Origin: Bacteroidota bacterium
GTDB taxonomy: Bacteria; Bacteroidota; Rhodothermia; Balneolales; Balneolaceae
Assembly (NCBI GenBank): GCA_009909035.1
Contig: JAAAOB010000010.1
Span: 1-64,000 of the forward strand
DNA: 64,000 nt
Direction of reading: 5' to 3'
The notes under the pieces are model-generated. The model was not told the DNA's origin, did no database searches, and saw only the letters and a program-made list of their open reading frames with translations. The stretch's first letter is position 1. Each line of letters opens with the position of its first letter. Both the position numbers and the translations under genes were made by a program. Shown piece after piece: positions 59,991-64,000 of the stretch.

Positions 59991-60728
59991 TTACAGTAAC
60001 AGTGCCGCAAGTAAGAAATCCGCAAGCAGCACCACGATACAGCTCAGAACAGTAGCATTTGTCGTACTAGTACCAACGCCTTCGGCTCCGCCTGTGGCGT
60101 AATATCCTTTATAGCACGAGATGGAAGTGATAATAAACCCGAAAACGAACATTTTTACAAACCCGAAAATAAGCGTCCACGGATTAAAATACATTCGTGC
60201 ACCCGCCAGGTAGTCGCTCATGGGAACGGACCCTGTAATCAACCCTGCGAGCAGGCCTCCCCCCAGGCCAAATACACTCGCCACGATATATAGCACGGGA
60301 AACATTAAAATTCCGGCAAGCACCCGGGGCACGACCAGGAACGATACGGAGTTAAACCCAAGTGATTCGAGTGCGTCTATCTGCTCGGTTACGCGCATCG
60401 TGCCAAGTTCAGTAGCAATCCGTGCTCCTACTTTACCTGCAAGTACAAGGCTCGATATAACGGCCGCAAGCTCAATCAGAATTGATTCAGAAACAATGGC
60501 CCCGATTGTGGAAAGCGGAATGAAGGCAGAATCAAGCTGGTAGGCTGATTGGATAGTCATCACTGAGCCGGTAAAAAACCCGGTAAGCATGATTATGGGA
60601 ACGGAGTCGTACCCAACTTTTACCATCTCATGAAAAAAACTTTTCCTGTAGGTGGAAAATTCCGTTGATGAGCGTAGTGATTGGTACAGTAACGAACTGT
60701 ATTTTCCTAAATCTTGAAATGCATTCAT
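59991..60728 (-). CDS. ABC transporter permease (MlaE-like)
   Basis: ILIELAAVISSLVLAGKVGARIATELGTMRVTEQIDALESLGFNSVSFLVVPRVLAGILMFPVL. Confidence 0.95.
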   Translation of the reverse strand: MNAFQDLGKYSSLLYQSLRSSTEFSTYRKSFFHEMVKVGYDSVPIIMLTGFFTGSVMTIQSAYQLDSAFIPLSTIGAIVSESILIELAAVISSLVLAGKVGARIATELGTMRVTEQIDALESLGFNSVSFLVVPRVLAGILMFPVLYIVASVFGLGGGLLAGLITGSVPMSDYLAGARMYFNPWTLIFGFVKMFVFGFIITSISCYKGYYATGGAEGVGTSTTNATVLSCIVVLLADFLLAALLL

Positions 60729-60832
60729 CGGCTGATATATAAAATCTTCTTGCTATCTGACCGTTTATCCTTTCGCGTGTTTTGAATTTGGTTATATTAC
60801 GAAACATTTTTTCCAATTGTGGTCCATTTTAC

Positions 60833-61816
60833 GTGACATTCATAAAGTCTTTTGTCTCCCTGGTTTTACTTTCGGCTCTCACCCTGTCTGCTGAAGCACA
60901 GCAGCCGGGTGAACGCGTCTTCAGATTTCTTGAAATAGAGGGTGATGCACGTTCTGCAGGGCTTGGCGGGTCGCATGCCGTATATATCAACCCGGGTGTG
61001 GCACAGTTTACCAGTAACCCGGCGCTACTTGCCAACGCCACAGCCAACCAGCTTTATTTGTCCTATTTAAATCATATCGGGGATATTCAGTTTGGTACAG
61101 CCAGTTACGCAACCAACATTCCCGATATCGGAATCTTCTCCGCATCCATCCGGTTCCTGGATTACGGTGATCTAAACAATTTCGATGAACTTGGAAACGA
61201 TTTAGGGTCTGCCACATCAAACGACCTGGCCCTGACGGCCGGCTATGCGGCACACCTTTCAGAAACCGTCAGCTATGGTGTATCCCTTTCCGGAATTCAC
61301 TCCTCCCTTGCCGGGTTTCAATCCTCTGCCATCTCCTTTTCGGGTGGCCTGATCTACTCGGCTCCTGAACGCGAAACATCGGCCGGGCTCTACCTGCAAC
61401 ATGCCGGCACCCAGCTTTCCACGTTTAATGGAGAGCAAGAGTCTCTGCCGCTGAATATCGCTGCAGGAGTTGTACACAGGCTTCGGTATATTCCGGTGCG
61501 GATTCACGTTACACTGCAGCGGCTCAACACGTGGGATCTTGAGAATGCAAACGACTCCGGGTCTCCATCGTTCAGCGAAAACCTGGCGCGCCACCTGGTC
61601 GGCGGAGCGGAATTTCTTTTTGGCGATCGCGTGAGGGCCAGAATTGGTTATGATTACTGGCTGAACAGACAGGCACAAACCGGCAAACGGGTAGATGGTG
61701 CCGGGGTTAGTCTGGGCTTTGCAGTTCATCTTGACCAGATGCACGTTGATTTTTCCCGAACCAGCTTCAGTGACATGGGCAGTGTTGTACAACTTGGCGT
61801 GAGCATTCCGCTTTAG
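60833..61816 (+). CDS. porQ: Type IX secretion system protein PorQ
   Basis: FRFLEIEGDARSAGLGGSHAVYINPGVAQFTSNPALLANATANQLYLSYLNHIGDIQFGTASYA; C-terminal MHVDFSRTSFSDMGSVVQLGVSIPL. Likely GTG start at 60833 preceding a signal peptide. Confidence 0.87.
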   Translation: MTFIKSFVSLVLLSALTLSAEAQQPGERVFRFLEIEGDARSAGLGGSHAVYINPGVAQFTSNPALLANATANQLYLSYLNHIGDIQFGTASYATNIPDIGIFSASIRFLDYGDLNNFDELGNDLGSATSNDLALTAGYAAHLSETVSYGVSLSGIHSSLAGFQSSAISFSGGLIYSAPERETSAGLYLQHAGTQLSTFNGEQESLPLNIAAGVVHRLRYIPVRIHVTLQRLNTWDLENANDSGSPSFSENLARHLVGGAEFLFGDRVRARIGYDYWLNRQAQTGKRVDGAGVSLGFAVHLDQMHVDFSRTSFSDMGSVVQLGVSIPL

Positions 61817-61904
61817 AACTCCGTTAAGATTCTTTGTATTTTTTATTTTATCCCGATGCGCCTGCCAGCTGCATTTAAACCAAATTCTTAAGATCCAAGA
61901 CATT

Positions 61905-63095
61905 ATGATTCGATACTTTACTTCCGGAGAATCTCACGGGCCCTCCCTCACCGGCATTGTTGAAGGTGCCCCGGCAGGGCTCAATATCACAGAAGATGAG
62001 ATAGAGCAGCACCTTGTGCGCCGGCAGAAAGGATATGGACGCGGCGGCCGTATGGCTTTTGAAAAAGACAGGGCCACGTTTCAGTCCGGCGTTCGGTTTG
62101 GAAAAACCACGGGTGCACCCATTGCAATGACAATGCCCAACCGGGCGTATGAAAAAGATAAAAGCAATTGGCCGGTCGTCATGGCAAAAGAAGGCCCCAG
62201 GGGAGATGTTGAACGAATCACCCTGCCCCGGCCGGGTCATGCCGATCTTGTGGGCACACAAAAATATCAATTTGATGATATCCGGCCCGTTATAGAACGC
62301 TCCAGTGCCCGGGAAACGGCCATGCGTGTAGCCTGCTGCAGTGTGGCCCGGATTTTCCTGGAGCAGCTGGGAATACGCATCGGCGGCCACGTGATCCGGA
62401 TCGGGGCAGTGGGATACGATTCATGGGAAGATGTGCGTGCCATTGCCGATCCAATGCTTGAGAATGGCGCTGATCAAATTTATAAACAGGCTGATGAATC
62501 CGACGTTCGCTGCCTGGAACCCGGGCTGAGCGCTGCTATGCGCGAGGAGATTAAACTTCGCCGAAAAGACGGCACCTCCCTCGGGGGAATTTACGAGATT
62601 CTCGTTACCGGACTACCCGCAGGGCTTGGCAGTTACGTTCACTGGGATCGAAAAATCGACGGTCAGATTGCCCAGGCTATTGTGGCCACCCAGGCAATGA
62701 AGGGCGTGGAGATCGGGCTGGGATTTGAGGCCGGCCACCGGCGGGGCCATAACGTGCATGATGAAATTATCTACGACGACACATTTAAACGCCGGACAAA
62801 CCGCGCCGGCGGTATCGAAGGTGGCATGACCACCGGCATGCCGATGATAATCCGCGGTGTGATGAAACCCATTCCAACAATGATCAAACCGCTGAAAACC
62901 GCTGACCTTAAGACTAAAAAAGAGGAGGATACCCGCTATGAACGGTCTGATGTCTGCGCCCTGCCTCGCGCAGTTGTCGTTGCGGAGAGCGTCATTGCCC
63001 CCGTGCTGGCAAACGCAATCCTTGAAAAATTTGGCGGGGACTCCATGGATGTGATCCTAACAAGGTACAAAAATGAAACTGGCGATGGCAGCTAA
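61905..63095 (+). CDS. aroC: Chorismate synthase
   Basis: RYFTSGESHGPSLTGIVEGAPAGL, RQKGYGRGGRMAFEKDRATFQSGVRFGKTTGAPIAM, SSARETAMRVA, RRGHNVHDEI. Confidence 0.97.
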   Translation: MIRYFTSGESHGPSLTGIVEGAPAGLNITEDEIEQHLVRRQKGYGRGGRMAFEKDRATFQSGVRFGKTTGAPIAMTMPNRAYEKDKSNWPVVMAKEGPRGDVERITLPRPGHADLVGTQKYQFDDIRPVIERSSARETAMRVACCSVARIFLEQLGIRIGGHVIRIGAVGYDSWEDVRAIADPMLENGADQIYKQADESDVRCLEPGLSAAMREEIKLRRKDGTSLGGIYEILVTGLPAGLGSYVHWDRKIDGQIAQAIVATQAMKGVEIGLGFEAGHRRGHNVHDEIIYDDTFKRRTNRAGGIEGGMTTGMPMIIRGVMKPIPTMIKPLKTADLKTKKEEDTRYERSDVCALPRAVVVAESVIAPVLANAILEKFGGDSMDVILTRYKNETGDGS

Positions 63096-63432
63096 TCAAA
63101 ACAACATTACCCTGCTCGCAAAACGGGTCCGGAACGACCCGGACGATACGTTTTCAAAATTTGCGTTGGCGCTGGAACTCTTAAAGGCAGACAGCGTTGA
63201 AAAAGCCCGGATGCTGTTTGAAGCGATTCTGAAACAGGACCCGGAATACTTGGGGGTCTATTACCATCTCGGCAAACTTTATGAATCCCAGGGAAAGCAC
63301 GAAAAAGCCCTTGAGCTTTTTGAGAACGGCATTGAACTTGCCGAAGAAAAAAACGAATTGAGAACAAAATCAGAACTACGCGAAGCTATTCAGCAGCTTC
63401 GTCTTACTATAGATGATGAGTACGATGCGTAA
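63073..63432 (+). CDS. Tetratricopeptide repeat protein
   Basis: FSKFALALELLKADSVEKARMLFEAILKQDPEYLGVYYHLGKLYESQGKHEKALELFENGIELAEE. Confidence 0.9.
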   Translation: MKLAMAANQNNITLLAKRVRNDPDDTFSKFALALELLKADSVEKARMLFEAILKQDPEYLGVYYHLGKLYESQGKHEKALELFENGIELAEEKNELRTKSELREAIQQLRLTIDDEYDA

Positions 63433-64000
63433 ACAAACATTACTTTTGATTCTGCTTGCTCTCGCTGGTGTTGCCATACTTGCTATGCCACAACAAGCTG
63501 TTGCACAAAATGCCGGGCAGGTGCACACCGTGCAGCGAGGCGAAACGCTCTTCAGCATTTCAAAGATTTACGATGTGGCGGTAAGCGATATCCGTAAATG
63601 GAATAATCTTGATTCAGACAACCTGAGTGTGGGCCAGGATATTCTGGTTGGCCCTCCAAGAGGACAAAACTCCACTGTTCACATTGTTGAAGGTGGTGAG
63701 ACGCTGTTTGCCATTTCAAGGCAGTACGGAGTCACTATTGCCGAGCTTCAGGCCTGGAACAACCTTGAAGGCACCCAACTTTCCGACGGCCAGGAGTTAA
63801 CGATCTTTACCCCCGATAGTAGCGAACAGAATGAATCTTCACTGCCCGCCGGTTCTGATGATGACACCCAAAATAATGACGAGGAACCGGAAACACGTGA
63901 ATCGATCGTAAGCGACCGCGGGGAACGAGGGACTACATATTACACGGTGCGGAGCGGTGATAACCTGATCAACATTGCAAGACAACACAACATGACCGTA
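63416..64000 (+). CDS. LysM peptidoglycan-binding domain protein, truncated by window end
   Basis: Hand translation from ATG 63416: MSTMRKQTLLLILLALAGVAILAMPQQAVAQNAGQVHTVQRGETLFSISKIYDVAVSDIRKWNNLDSDNLSVGQDILV...VHIVEGGETLFAISRQYGVTIAELQAWNNL...YYTVRSGDNLINIARQHNMTV. Three LysM motifs. Overlaps the TPR gene by 17 bp. Confidence 0.88.
   Translation, partial: MSTMRKQTLLLILLALAGVAILAMPQQAVAQNAGQVHTVQRGETLFSISKIYDVAVSDIRKWNNLDSDNLSVGQDILVGPPRGQNSTVHIVEGGETLFAISRQYGVTIAELQAWNNLEGTQLSDGQELTIFTPDSSEQNESSLPAGSDDDTQNNDEEPETRESIVSDRGERGTTYYTVRSGDNLINIARQHNMTV

Noticed and set aside
61259-62390. Two antisense ORFs opposite porQ/aroC
   Set aside because: Both sense genes are clearly recognised; no independent evidence for the reverse frames.

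Overview
This 64 kb window looks like ordinary, gene-dense chromosome from a Balneolota/Bacteroidota-like bacterium. That placement is inferred from a type IX sorting domain plus PorQ, an ECF sigma/FecR/STN-TonB receptor locus, split PntA subunits and LptD. I see about 49 protein-coding genes, two of them cut by the window edges, and one tRNA-Lys(UUU). There is no rRNA, CRISPR array, transposase, integrase, prophage or recognisable defence island. Most genes are conserved housekeeping or envelope functions: TyrA, BtuF-like, ComM, TrxB, PntAA/AB/B, HtrA, PanC/PanD, 2-oxoacid dehydrogenase E2, FtsH, SulP, an RND efflux operon, NfeD/SPFH, AroQ, FtsB-like, ROK, LptD, RibD/RibE, a PpiD-like foldase, MlaE/F/D, PorQ and AroC. 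The parts most worth a second look are: (i) two very small membrane-protein ORFs downstream of comM that are missing from the ORF track; (ii) a cell-surface-signalling locus containing a DUF5666-type lipoprotein and an AT-rich alpha/beta-hydrolase-like gene; (iii) a 1 kb intergenic region with nested inverted repeats near tyrA; (iv) a duplicated palindromic repeat cluster next to panD; (v) a long hairpin inside the RND efflux operon; (vi) a DUF6580-like/BtuF-like pair with no obvious start codon for the second gene. I found no strong evidence of a wholly new multi-gene system. All product calls come from reading the translations, with no database search.
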